Shown here: piece after piece, positions 16,199 to 24,705 of the stretch | How positions within the stretch are numbered: the stretch's first letter is position 1 | How the letters are laid out: every line of letters begins with the position of its first letter | NCBI RefSeq assembly: GCF_024519455.1 | Contig: NZ_JALJRY010000020.1 | Coordinates: 62,001 to 126,000, forward strand | Direction: 5' to 3' | From: Streptomyces sp. STR69 | GTDB lineage: Bacteria > Actinomycetota > Actinomycetes > Streptomycetales > Streptomycetaceae | DNA: 64,000 nucleotides | The notes under the pieces: model-generated | Database searches by the model: none | Seen by the model: only the letters and a program-made list of their open reading frames with translations | Told to the model about the DNA's origin: nothing | Position numbers and translations under genes: made by a program

Positions 16199-17133
16199 CG
16201 GCCACGGCACCGCGCTTCGCCACCGACGTCATCACCTTCTACCACCCGGACTTCTGGGACCTCCCCTCCGCCGACGCCGTGCGCGACTGGGCACTGGCCC
16301 ACCCCGAGCGGTTCTGGACACGGGTGATGGACGCGCTGACGGCGGCCGGTGTCACGGGTATCGAGCTGACCTTCGCGCCGGGCGACATCGAGTCGGCCCT
16401 GCGGGCCTTCGGCAGCGCACCCGCCTTCCGTCGCGAACTGGCGGCCCGGGGGCTGTCCGTCGTCAGCGCGTTCATCGCCGACAGTGACGCCCCCGGCTGG
16501 CGGGACGGCGCCGATCTGCCCGCGATCGTCGCCGACGCCGAACGCCGGGCCGCCTTCCTCGCCGACGTCGGGGCGGAACTCCTTGTCGCCGGCCTGCCCA
16601 TGCGGACGACATTCGGCACGCGACCGCCCTTCTTCGTCGACGCCGCGTACATGACCCGCATGGCCGACATCGCGCACGCGGTCGGAGAGGCCGTCTCGCA
16701 TCTCGGTGTGAAGCTCGCCTTCCACACTGAGTCCAACAGCACCCTCTGGTACGAGCGGGACATCGACCTGTTCATGGCCCTGACCGACCCGCGCTACGTC
16801 TGGCTGTGCCCCGACTCCTGCCACATCGCCCTAGGCGGCGGCGACCCGGTGGCGGTGGCCCGCCGCCACACCCCGCGCATCGCCCTCGGCCACTGGAAGG
16901 ACGCGGTCAAGCCCATCGACGTCGAACTCGCCATCGACGAAACGGTCTTCACCCAGCAGCAGCCCTACATGACCGAACTGGGCACGGGCATCGTCGACTG
17001 GCAGGGCTGGGCCGACGCCATGTCCCGCACCCCGGGCGCCGGCACCGTACTCATCGAACTGGACGAGGCAGCCGACCCGGTCGCCGCGCTCAGAGCCGGA
17101 ACAGCCGTGGCGCGGAAGGCAGTTCGCCCGTGA
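16195..17133 (+). CDS. sugar isomerase/epimerase-like TIM-barrel enzyme
   Basis: A 312-aa protein of the xylose isomerase-like (AP endonuclease 2 family) TIM-barrel fold. Metal-site blocks are visible: GIELTFAPGDIESAL near residue 60, LAFHTESNSTLW near 185, VWLCPDSCHIALGGGDP near 215, IALGHWKDAVKP near 240 and LIELDEA near the end. In related 3-keto-glycoside pathways such proteins act as isomerases or as lyases for the oxidised sugar. It overlaps the deaminase stop (ATGA) and the next gene (GTGA). The precise reaction is unknown. Confidence 0.85.
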   Translation: MTATAPRFATDVITFYHPDFWDLPSADAVRDWALAHPERFWTRVMDALTAAGVTGIELTFAPGDIESALRAFGSAPAFRRELAARGLSVVSAFIADSDAPGWRDGADLPAIVADAERRAAFLADVGAELLVAGLPMRTTFGTRPPFFVDAAYMTRMADIAHAVGEAVSHLGVKLAFHTESNSTLWYERDIDLFMALTDPRYVWLCPDSCHIALGGGDPVAVARRHTPRIALGHWKDAVKPIDVELAIDETVFTQQQPYMTELGTGIVDWQGWADAMSRTPGAGTVLIELDEAADPVAALRAGTAVARKAVRP

Positions 17134-17903
17134 TCGACTTCTCCGCCTGCATCGAGCTGATGTTCCTCGAAGGCGAGCGGCCACTCGACGACCGCGTACG
17201 CGCCGCGGCAGACTCGGGGTTCCGCGCGGTGGAGATCTGGGAGTGGTGGGACAAGGACCTGCCCCGCCTCGCCCGCGCGCTGGATGCGACCGGCACGCGT
17301 CTGATCACCCTGTGCGTCGAGTCGTGGCGGGACAAGTGCGACCTGGGCGACCCGTCGTCGCACGACGAGTTCCTCACCCGCGTACGGGCAGCCGCCGACG
17401 TCGCCCGACAACTGAACACTTCCGGACTCGTCGTACTCGCCGGGGACGTCGTCCCAGGAATCGAGCCCGCCGCTCAGCTCCGCAACACGGCCGAGGTGCT
17501 CGCCCGGGCGGGAGAGGAAGCCGGCGGGAACGGACTCGAACTGCTCGTGGAGGTCGTCAATCGCGCATACGAGGGTCCCCACGCCCTGATCTCCGACTCA
17601 CGGTCGGCGCTCTCCCTCCTGCGCGCGGTCAACCTCCCCAACGTCCGCCTCCTCTACGACCGTTACCACGCGATCCTCAACGGCGAGCCCCTCGGAACCG
17701 AGATCCAGGACGCCATCCCGCTGATCGCCCACGTCCAGGCAGCCGACATCCCGGGCCGCCACGAGTTCGGCACCGGGACCATCGACTGGGCCACGGAACT
17801 CGCCTGGCTCCAAAAGGCCGGTTACGACGGCTACGTAGGCATCGAGGCGACACCACTCGGAGACGGCAGCCGGGTCTACGCCGCTGCCCGGGGCCTCCTT
17901 TGA
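17130..17903 (+). CDS. hydroxypyruvate isomerase-like TIM-barrel enzyme
   Basis: A 257-aa protein close to the Hyi/OtnI group of TIM-barrel isomerases. The signature blocks are FLEGERPLDDRVRAAADSGF, VEIWEWWDKDL, LLYDRYHAILNGEPL and HVQAADIPGRHEFGTGTIDW, the last being the metal- and substrate-binding loop of hydroxypyruvate isomerases. It ends the operon that starts at 9702. With the preceding TIM-barrel gene it likely handles the sugar fragment left after oxidation and cleavage. GTG 17130 overlaps the preceding stop. Confidence 0.88.
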   Translation: MIDFSACIELMFLEGERPLDDRVRAAADSGFRAVEIWEWWDKDLPRLARALDATGTRLITLCVESWRDKCDLGDPSSHDEFLTRVRAAADVARQLNTSGLVVLAGDVVPGIEPAAQLRNTAEVLARAGEEAGGNGLELLVEVVNRAYEGPHALISDSRSALSLLRAVNLPNVRLLYDRYHAILNGEPLGTEIQDAIPLIAHVQAADIPGRHEFGTGTIDWATELAWLQKAGYDGYVGIEATPLGDGSRVYAAARGLL

Positions 17904-17940
17904 CGGCTACGCGCCTGTCGCTGTTGGGCTGCCTGTCGGG

Positions 17941-18684
17941 TCAGTGGCCGCTGAGCATGGCCAGGACGTTGTCGTAGGTGGCGTTGGCCTCCGCGTGGCG
18001 CAGGAACTTGACGTTCTCGACGAGGAGTTCCCTGGCGTCGGGCTGGGTGCGCAGGAGGGTCATGGCTTCGGAGAGGAAGTCCTCCAGCGGCATGGCCTGC
18101 TCGCTCTCCTGCTGCCCCATCAAAGTGGTCCGCACGGCCGGCGGGACCAGTTCGATCACCTGGACGGAGGTGTCGGCGAGCTGGACGCGCAGGCTCTCGC
18201 TGAAGGAGTGGACCGCGGCCTTGGTGGCGTTGTAGGTAGGGGTGATCGGCAGCGGTACGAACGCCAGCCCGGAGCTGACGTTGATGACGGCCGCGTCGTC
18301 CTTGTCCACCAGGTGGGGCAGGAAGGCGTTGACCATCCGGATCGGGCCGAGCAGATTGGTGGTGACGGTGTCCTCGGCGACGCGCAGGGAGTCGGCGGCG
18401 AGGAGATTTTCCGGCAGCATGATGCCCGCGTTGTTGACCAGGACGTTCACCTCCGGGTAGGTGCTGGTCACCGTCTCGCGGGCCTGGGCGATCGACGTGG
18501 GATCGGTGACGTCGAGGACGATCGTCTCGATGCCCGGGTGGTCGGTCGTGATCCGGTCCAGCAGATCCTTCCGCCGTCCGGCGACGATCACCTTGTTGCC
18601 GGCCTGCAGGAAGCGCAGGGCCAGGCCGAGCCCGATGCCCGAGGTGCCGCCGGTGATCAGAATCGTGTTGCCCGTGGTCTTCAT
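17941..18684 (-). CDS. short-chain dehydrogenase/reductase (DltE-like)
   Basis: A 247-aa classical SDR. The cofactor motif is TGGTSGIGLGLALRF near residue 12, NNAG is at about 88 (VLVNNAGIM), and the catalytic triad is Ser in INVSSGLAF, then Tyr and Lys in TYNATKAAVHSF. The pattern resembles DltE-type oxidoreductases that are commonly controlled by adjacent XRE regulators. It converges on the sugar operon's last gene and is divergent from the XRE regulator across 213 bp that contains two operator-like repeats. Confidence 0.9.
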   Translation of the reverse strand: MKTTGNTILITGGTSGIGLGLALRFLQAGNKVIVAGRRKDLLDRITTDHPGIETIVLDVTDPTSIAQARETVTSTYPEVNVLVNNAGIMLPENLLAADSLRVAEDTVTTNLLGPIRMVNAFLPHLVDKDDAAVINVSSGLAFVPLPITPTYNATKAAVHSFSESLRVQLADTSVQVIELVPPAVRTTLMGQQESEQAMPLEDFLSEAMTLLRTQPDARELLVENVKFLRHAEANATYDNVLAMLSGH

Positions 18685-18779
18685 GGGGATGTCTTCTCCT
18701 TCGCCGCGGGGAGCAGGTGCGCCCCGCACCACCGACTCTGCGGGTGCCCCCGGCCGCGCGGGAGAGGAGCGCTTGTCGG

Positions 18780-18862
18780 GGGATCGGCGATCCCTCCCCA
18801 GGAGCGCCGGGCTGCGGCCGGCTCCGCCCGGGAGAGGGGCAGAGCCATGGATCGGCGGTCCC
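18780..18862. promoter_or_regulatory. paired operator-like repeats between SDR and XRE regulator
   Basis: Two copies of a 15-bp palindrome-like element: GGGATCGGCGATCCC at 18780-18794 (perfect 6-3-6 symmetry) and TGGATCGGCGGTCCC at 18848-18862 (imperfect). Each is preceded 20-22 bases earlier by GGGAGAGG, so a unit of about 36 bp is directly repeated with a 68-bp period. The location in the shared promoter suggests binding by the divergent XRE regulator. Confidence 0.6.
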
Positions 18863-18897
18863 TGGATGAGGGAGCGGGCGGCAGCCATCATGGGGGC

Positions 18898-19737
18898 ATG
18901 GACACAGTAGGACTGGCGGATTTCCTGCGTCGGCGGCGTGAAACGCTGCAGCCCGGCGATGTCGGACTGATCGACGGCCCACGCAGGCGCACCCGGGGAC
19001 TGCGCCGAGAGGAGGTCGCCGGCCTTGCCGGCATGTCCACCGACTACTACACCCGGCTGGAACAGCAGCGCGGCCCGCAGCCCTCCCAGCAGATGGCAGC
19101 CGCCCTCGCTCGCGCCCTGCGCCTGAGTCTGGACGAACGCGACCATCTCTTCAGCCTCATCGGCCACAACGTCCCGGCCCGCTTCCTTCGCTCCGAGCAC
19201 GTCAGCCCGGCTCTGATGAGGGTGCTGGACCGTCTCGACGACACCCCGGCCCTGGTCCTGTCCGATCTGGCCGATGCCCTGGTGCAGAACCCGCTCGCGG
19301 TCGCGCTGCTCGGCGACCAGACCCGCCACACCGGTCTGGCGCGCAGCGCCTACTACCGCTGGTTCACGGACCCGGCCGAGCGGACCCACTATCCGGAAGA
19401 AGACCACCCGCGGCAGAGCCGGATCCAGGCAGCCGCCCTGCGGGCCGCGCTGACGGCCGACCGCCGCCACCCCCGAGCCGCGCAGATCGTCGCCGAACTG
19501 TGCGAACGCAGCCCGGAATTCGTCCGCGTGTGGGAACGGCACGAGGTCGCCAAGCGCTTCGAGGATCACAAAACCCTCATCCACTCCGAACTTGGCCGCA
19601 TCGACGTCGACTGCCAGGTCATGTTCGCCGACAACCGCGCACAGACCCTGCTGATAATGACCACGCGTCCCGGCACGGAAAGCCACGGAAAACTCCAACT
19701 GCTCTCGGTCATAGGACACCAGCAGTTCACCCACTGA
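18898..19737 (+). CDS. XRE-family regulator with MmyB-like ligand domain
   Basis: A 279-aa regulator. The HTH lies at residues about 5-75: LADFLRRRRETLQPGDVGL, RRRTRGLRREEVAGLAGMST, DYYTRLEQQRGPQPSQQ, all standard for this group. From about residue 105 comes the MmyB-type domain (LSDLADALVQNPLAVALLGD, YYRWFTDPAER, WERHEV, DCQVMFADNRAQTLLIMTT). Such regulators often sense a metabolite through a PAS-like fold and control the divergent SDR gene, here with the operator repeats in between. Confidence 0.93.
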   Translation: MDTVGLADFLRRRRETLQPGDVGLIDGPRRRTRGLRREEVAGLAGMSTDYYTRLEQQRGPQPSQQMAAALARALRLSLDERDHLFSLIGHNVPARFLRSEHVSPALMRVLDRLDDTPALVLSDLADALVQNPLAVALLGDQTRHTGLARSAYYRWFTDPAERTHYPEEDHPRQSRIQAAALRAALTADRRHPRAAQIVAELCERSPEFVRVWERHEVAKRFEDHKTLIHSELGRIDVDCQVMFADNRAQTLLIMTTRPGTESHGKLQLLSVIGHQQFTH

Positions 19738-19789
19738 CCCGCCGCTCACGCGGCATACGCCTCGGCTACGCCCGTGCGTCCACCGCCCA

Positions 19790-20324
19790 TGGCCGGCCCG
19801 GGCAACGAGTTGATCCATCGGCCCCTGGCCGGGGAATGCGAGCTCTGCGAGGCGGGCCCGGCTCACATTCACGATCTTGGTCCCTGCGGGCATTGTCTGC
19901 AGGACGGCGACGGGTTCCAGCACAGCTTCACCGCACTGTGGCTGCGGGAGGCATCCGACGATCCTCGCGCTGCTCGACGATGTCAGCCGTCTCGGCTTCG
20001 CCCTGGTCCGCGGTGTCCCCGCGGAACTGGACGGCATGCAGGCCCTCATCGATCTGATCGGCTTCCTGCGCGTCACCGACAACGGGGCCATCGAGGACAT
20101 CAAGGCGTTGCCGCCGGTTCCGGGCGCTGACCTCGGTACCCGTCAACTGGCGCTACGCGGACGAACAGGCCGTCCTTGAGGACTCCAGTCCGTTCATCGA
20201 AGTGGCGGCGGACGGATCGATCTCACACGTACGCTTCCACGGCCGCAGCGACCGGATCCCCGCCCTGGACCACAAGACCCTCATGCGCGACCTCACCGGC
20301 ACACCCTGGCGCCACCGCGCCTGA
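19790..20324 (+). pseudogene. TauD/TfdA (gamma-butyrobetaine hydroxylase-like) dioxygenase pseudogene
   Basis: Three pieces in different frames line up with one parent gene. The first (from 19790) has an N-terminal Cys-rich segment with CELCEAG and FQHSFTALWLREASDDP. The second, from about 19960, reads VSRLGFALVRGVPAELDGMQ and LIDLIGFLRVTDNG. The third, from about 20145 to the stop at 20322-20324, reads NWRYADEQAVLEDSSPFIEV and HVRFHGRSDRIPALDHKTL. The His-x-Asp...His iron-binding core between pieces two and three is missing, so it cannot be catalytic. Remnants of a 2-oxoglutarate dioxygenase are the best explanation. Confidence 0.65.
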
Positions 20325-20421
20325 CGCTCCTACAGATCGCATTTGCGCAACACGTTTCCGACGTGAGAAGGCCAACGTCCAGCGGTGACTGACGGCGCTC
20401 ACCCTGGGTACTCACCGGCTC

Positions 20422-21447
20422 ATGCGGATGAGTGTGGTGGACGTGGGGTCGAACGCGGTTCGGCTCGTGGTGGCGGACGTAGGGGACGGTGTGCCGTTGC
20501 CGGTGCACACGGCCAAATGGAAGTTGCGGCTCTCCGAGCACGTCGGGCCGCACGGAGAGATCCCCGAGGAAGCCGTACGCCAGCTCGTGAAGGCGGTGTC
20601 GGCAGCCGAGAAGACCGCCCGGCACTGGGGCGCTGCGGGGCCGCTCGCCTTCGCGACGGCGGTCGTCCGCGGCGCGCCCAACCGGCTCGACGTGCTGCGC
20701 TCGGTGCATACGGAGACCGGGATACGACTGTCCACGCTGCCGGGGGAGTTGGAGGGCGAGCTCACGTTTCTCGGTGCCCGGCGCTGGATGGGCTGGCGGG
20801 CCGGGCCGCTCGCGCTGTTCGACATCGGGGGCGGATCCTTCGAGGTCGCGTTCGGGCGCGGTCGGTTGCCCGACTTCGTGGCGTCCCTCCCGCTCGGCGC
20901 GGGCCGGCTGACCCGGGACTTCCTGCCGGGTCAGGACCGGCCGCCCGAGCAGATGGTCAAGGCCATGCGGCGCGAGGTACGGCACCAACTGCGGGACGTG
21001 GCCGCGCGGATCCGCTGGGAGGGGCCACGGACGACGGTGGTGACATCACGCACCTTTCAGCAGCTGGCCCGACTCTGCGGTGCCGCGCCCGGTCGCCAAG
21101 GTCCCTTCGTGGAAAGGAGGCTGGTGCGGTCGGAGCTGCGCGTGGGCCTCGACCGGCTGTCCGCCCTCGCGGCGTCCGAACGGGCCCAGCTTCCGGGCGT
21201 CTCGGCACCCCGGGCCGCGCAGAGCCTGGCCGGAGCCGTGGTCGGGCACACGGTGATGAAGCTGACGGGCATCAAGACCGTCACCGTCTGCCCCTGGGGC
21301 ATTCGCGAGGGAATCCTGCTGCGGTACATCGAGGACGGCGGGTCCTGGTGGACCGAAATGACCCGCCGCAGCGCCGACGCGGAACCGGTGGGAAGGGCCG
21401 CCCTGCGCATCGCACCGGGTCCGGAACCGACGACCGCCGACGGCTGA
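20422..21447 (+). CDS. Ppx/GppA phosphatase-family protein
   Basis: A 341-aa ASKHA-fold protein of the exopolyphosphatase / pppGpp phosphatase family. Phosphate 1 motif is VVDVGSNAVRLVV at the N-terminus and phosphate 2 is LFDIGGGSFEVAFGRG near residue 135; the later LPLGAGRLTRDFLP and CPWGIREGILLRYIE are also standard. It is short for a full exopolyphosphatase and matches the compact actinobacterial type (hydrolysing polyphosphate or pppGpp). ATG 20422 is used; an ATG two codons later is equally possible. It stands alone, upstream of the signalling cluster. Confidence 0.9.
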   Translation: MRMSVVDVGSNAVRLVVADVGDGVPLPVHTAKWKLRLSEHVGPHGEIPEEAVRQLVKAVSAAEKTARHWGAAGPLAFATAVVRGAPNRLDVLRSVHTETGIRLSTLPGELEGELTFLGARRWMGWRAGPLALFDIGGGSFEVAFGRGRLPDFVASLPLGAGRLTRDFLPGQDRPPEQMVKAMRREVRHQLRDVAARIRWEGPRTTVVTSRTFQQLARLCGAAPGRQGPFVERRLVRSELRVGLDRLSALAASERAQLPGVSAPRAAQSLAGAVVGHTVMKLTGIKTVTVCPWGIREGILLRYIEDGGSWWTEMTRRSADAEPVGRAALRIAPGPEPTTADG

Positions 21448-21716
21448 CGGCCCGAACTCCGTTCGCCTCCCCGCCACTTGGTACCGGTCCGTGCAACCCC
21501 CGCCCTCCGCACGGTTCGGCTACGAAGGAAGCGGTTCCGCGCCGATTCCCGGAGACCCGCCGTACCCTCAACAACGCTGGGCGCGGGGCGCGTTGGACGG
21601 TTCCGGTTCCGGCCGCGCCGGCTGCGTACGAGACGTCCCGGCGTACCGGTATGCTCTCGACTGTTGTCTGACGGCAACTATATTCGCGGGGGACAGCGCG
21701 GTGGGGAGGGCGGGCC

Positions 21717-22943
21717 ATGGTGGTGCCACGGCCACGGGCCGACGACCTGCTGTCCGTGGGCGGCGAAGGGGTCGGGCCGGACGCCTGGGTGGCCTGGCAG
21801 CCCTCCGTCCTGCTGGTCGAGGACGACGCGGGTGACGCGCTGCTGGTGGAGGAACTGGTCGCCGACAGCGCGCTGAAGATACGTCTGCAGTGGGTGCGGT
21901 CGATGGCCGAGGCCGCCGAGGCGCTCGCGGCCGACGTACCGGACTGTGTCCTGCTCGACCTGCATCTGCCGGACGCCCAGGGGCTGGAGGCGCTCTCCCG
22001 GGTACGGGCGGGCGCCGAACGGGCCGCTGTCGTGGTCCTCACCGGTCTCGCCGAGGAGGAGACCGGACTCGCCGCCGTCGCCGCCGGGGCGCAGGACTAC
22101 CTCGTCAAGGGCCGGGTCGAACCGGGCCTGTTCGGACGCGCGGTGCGCTACGCGATCCAGCGCAAGCAGGCCGAGCGGGCGGCGGTCGCCCTCCAGGCCA
22201 GCCGCATGCAGGCCCAGGAGAACTCCCGCCTGGAACGCGGGCTGTTGCCCAGACCCCTGCTGCGCGGCGAGGGCGTGGAAGCGGTCGCCCGCTACCGTCC
22301 CGGCCGCGCGCAGGCACTGCTCGGTGGCGACTTCTACGACATCGTGCAGAGCGTCGACGGCACGGTCCACGCGGTGGTCGGTGACGTCTCCGGGCACGGC
22401 CCCGACGAGGCCGCCCTCGGTGTCGCCCTGCGCATCGCCTGGCGCACGCTGGTGCTCAGCGGTATCACGGGCGCCGAACAGGTCGCGCGGCTGGAGGAAC
22501 TCCTCGTCGCCGAGCGCATCCGCGGCGAGGTCTTCGCCACCCTCGTCTGTCTCACCGCCGCACCCGGCGAGCGCACCGCCCGCGTGGTACGGGCCGGACA
22601 CCACGGACTGCTGATGCGGGACGGCGGCGGTGTGGAGTGGGTGGAGGTGCCCGGCGGTCCGGCACTGGGCGTGGTTCCCGGCCTCGCGGACTGGCCGGTC
22701 GCGGACCTCTCCGTACCGCCCGGCGCGGCCGTGGTCCTCTTCACCGACGGACTCTTCGAAGGGCATGTCGGCCGGGGCGCGGAGCGCCTGGGCGAGGACG
22801 GTCTGCTACGGCTGGCCCGGGAGCGGGCCGCACTGGCCCCGGCGCCGTTCGTCGACGAACTGATCGCCCGCGCCGAGGCTTTGGCCGAGACCCGGGGCGG
22901 CCTGGCGGACGACGTGGCCGTGCTGCACCTCCACTGGACATGA
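21717..22943 (+). CDS. response regulator receiver fused to SpoIIE-type PP2C phosphatase
   Basis: A 408-aa two-domain protein. The receiver (about residues 28-150) has the acidic pocket in VLLVEDDAGD, phosphoacceptor Asp in DCVLLDLHLPDAQG, and the Lys in DYLVKGRV. The PP2C domain (about 195-405) carries the metal-binding marks LGGDFYDIV, VVGDVSGHGPDEAALG, VVLFTDGLFEG and ADDVAVL, all intact. Such proteins dephosphorylate STAS anti-sigma antagonists when their receiver is phosphorylated. It precedes a hybrid kinase/receiver pair that may phosphorylate it. The start follows a GGGGAGG site. Confidence 0.92.
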   Translation: MVVPRPRADDLLSVGGEGVGPDAWVAWQPSVLLVEDDAGDALLVEELVADSALKIRLQWVRSMAEAAEALAADVPDCVLLDLHLPDAQGLEALSRVRAGAERAAVVVLTGLAEEETGLAAVAAGAQDYLVKGRVEPGLFGRAVRYAIQRKQAERAAVALQASRMQAQENSRLERGLLPRPLLRGEGVEAVARYRPGRAQALLGGDFYDIVQSVDGTVHAVVGDVSGHGPDEAALGVALRIAWRTLVLSGITGAEQVARLEELLVAERIRGEVFATLVCLTAAPGERTARVVRAGHHGLLMRDGGGVEWVEVPGGPALGVVPGLADWPVADLSVPPGAAVVLFTDGLFEGHVGRGAERLGEDGLLRLARERAALAPAPFVDELIARAEALAETRGGLADDVAVLHLHWT

Positions 22944-23028
22944 GACATCTGCCCCGAATGTGATTCACCGCGCCGGAAACGAGCAGGTGGGACGAGAGGG
23001 TGCCGCAACGAGACGAACGGTGAGGGAC

Positions 23029-24705
23029 ATGGCGGGCGGAACAGGGATCGGGCGCCGGCTGACGGTACAGGGATGGTTCTTCCTCGCGCTGTCGCTCATG
23101 GTGCTGCTGGTGGTGATCGGCAGCGCGATCGGCGCGAACCTGCTGAGCCGGACGGCCGCCGTCACCGACGATCTGCTCCAGCGCGTACAGCCCGCCCAGA
23201 CCGAGGCGTACCGGCTGCAGGCCGCCCTGGTCAACCAGGAGACCGGCATCCGCGGCTACGCGATCGCCGCCGACAAACAGTTCCTCGAGCCGTACACCAG
23301 CGGCAAACAGGACGAGGTCCGCTCGGCGGCCAGGCTGCGTGTACAACTCCGCGACCGGCCCGAACTGCTCGCCGATCTGCGGGCGGTGGAGCGCGGGGCG
23401 GCCGACTGGCGGCGGACCTACGCCGAACCCCTGGCCGCCGCCGTCACCCCCGGCCGGCCGCACGCCGTCGACCAGACCACCGTCGACAGCGGCAAGCACG
23501 ACTTCGACCGGCTGCGCGCCCTCTGGGCGACCCAGAACACCGATCTCGCGCGGGCGGTGAAAGCGGGCCGGGCCCACCTCGCCCACCAGCGGACGGTGCG
23601 CGACACCGTGCTGAGCGGCATGGTCGCCGCCTTCCTGCTCACCGGCGTCGCCCTCGCCGTACTCGTACGACTGCTGGTGACCCGGCCCCTGGAGGCGCTG
23701 AGCACCGCGTCGGAACGGGTCGCCGCAGGCGACTTCGCGCACCGCATCACCGGGGACGGTCCTGCCGACCTCACCGCCGTGGCCGGAGCCGTCGAGGGCA
23801 TGCGCAGACGGATCGTCGCCGAACTCGACGCCTCCCGGGAAAAGGAGGAGGTACTCGGCCGCCAGGCCGACGAGTTGGACGCCCAGGCCGTCGAACTGCG
23901 CCGTTCCAACGCCGAGTTGGAGCAGTTCGCCTATGTCGCCTCGCACGATCTGCAGGAACCGCTGCGCAAGGTCGCCTCGTTCTGCCAGCTGTTGGAGAAA
24001 CGGTACGCGGACAAGCTGGACGAACGCGGGCTGCAGTACATCGACTTCGCGGTCGACGGCGCCAAACGCATGCAGGTGCTCATCAACGACCTGCTCACCT
24101 TCTCCCGCGTCGGGCGACTCGACGACACCCGGGAGAAGGCCGGTCTCGGCCAGGCGCTGGACAAGGCGCTGCGGAACCTCGCGGCGGCCGTCGAGGAGTC
24201 GCAGGCCCGGATCGACCGGCCCGAGACCCTGCCCGAGACCGTCGGCGATCCGACACTGCTGACCATGCTCTGGCAGAACCTCGTGGGCAACGCCCTGAAG
24301 TTCCGTCACCCGGACCGCACCCCGCAGGTGTCCGTCACCTGCGAAACCGACCCCGAGACCCCCGGCATGTGGCGCCTGTGCGTCACCGACAACGGCATCG
24401 GCATCCCCGAGGAGTTCACCGACAAGGTCTTCGTCATCTTCCAACGGCTGCACAGCCGCGACGCCTACGGCGGCACCGGCATCGGACTCGCCCTGTGCAA
24501 GAAGATCGTCGAACACCACGGCGGCCGGATCTGGATCGACAGCACGGTCGGCGAGGGCACCCGCCTCTGCTTCACGCTTCCCTCCGCCGAGGAAGCAGCG
24601 GACGCCGAGGAAGCCGCAGAAGCAGCGGACGCCGGGGAAACCACTGAAGCCCCCGAAGCACCCGAAACCCCTGAAGTCACCGACGACGAGAAGGCCCTGA
24701 CATGA
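23029..24705 (+). CDS. membrane sensor histidine kinase (CHASE3-HAMP-HisKA-HATPase)
   Basis: A 558-aa kinase. Two membrane spans (about residues 15-40, FFLALSLMVLLVVIGSAIGA, and 195-215, MVAAFLLTGVALAVLVRLLV) flank a helical CHASE3-like sensor (LVNQETGIRGYAIAADKQFL is diagnostic). HAMP follows, then HisKA with AYVASHDLQEPLRKVASFCQ, and HATPase with N box NLVGNALKFRHPD, G1 DNGIGIPEEF and G2 GGTGIGLALCKKIVEHHGG. It resembles phytochrome-like kinases paired with Rcp1-type receivers. A final 45-residue Ala/Glu/Thr-rich tail is low complexity. ATG 23029 is preceded by GTGAGGG. Confidence 0.92.
   Translation: MAGGTGIGRRLTVQGWFFLALSLMVLLVVIGSAIGANLLSRTAAVTDDLLQRVQPAQTEAYRLQAALVNQETGIRGYAIAADKQFLEPYTSGKQDEVRSAARLRVQLRDRPELLADLRAVERGAADWRRTYAEPLAAAVTPGRPHAVDQTTVDSGKHDFDRLRALWATQNTDLARAVKAGRAHLAHQRTVRDTVLSGMVAAFLLTGVALAVLVRLLVTRPLEALSTASERVAAGDFAHRITGDGPADLTAVAGAVEGMRRRIVAELDASREKEEVLGRQADELDAQAVELRRSNAELEQFAYVASHDLQEPLRKVASFCQLLEKRYADKLDERGLQYIDFAVDGAKRMQVLINDLLTFSRVGRLDDTREKAGLGQALDKALRNLAAAVEESQARIDRPETLPETVGDPTLLTMLWQNLVGNALKFRHPDRTPQVSVTCETDPETPGMWRLCVTDNGIGIPEEFTDKVFVIFQRLHSRDAYGGTGIGLALCKKIVEHHGGRIWIDSTVGEGTRLCFTLPSAEEAADAEEAAEAADAGETTEAPEAPETPEVTDDEKALT

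Noticed and set aside
9702..17903. Interpretation of the operon as an ordinary myo-inositol or xylose catabolic operon
   Set aside because: TIM-barrel genes alone would allow it, but no inositol dehydrogenase, IolB/IolD-like or xylulokinase gene is present, and the GMC oxidoreductase and deaminase have no place in those pathways.
18685..20103. Upstream extension of the SDR frame to 720 codons on the minus strand
   Set aside because: The SDR starts at ATG 18684 with its cofactor motif right behind it; the extension is antisense to the XRE regulator and pseudogene.
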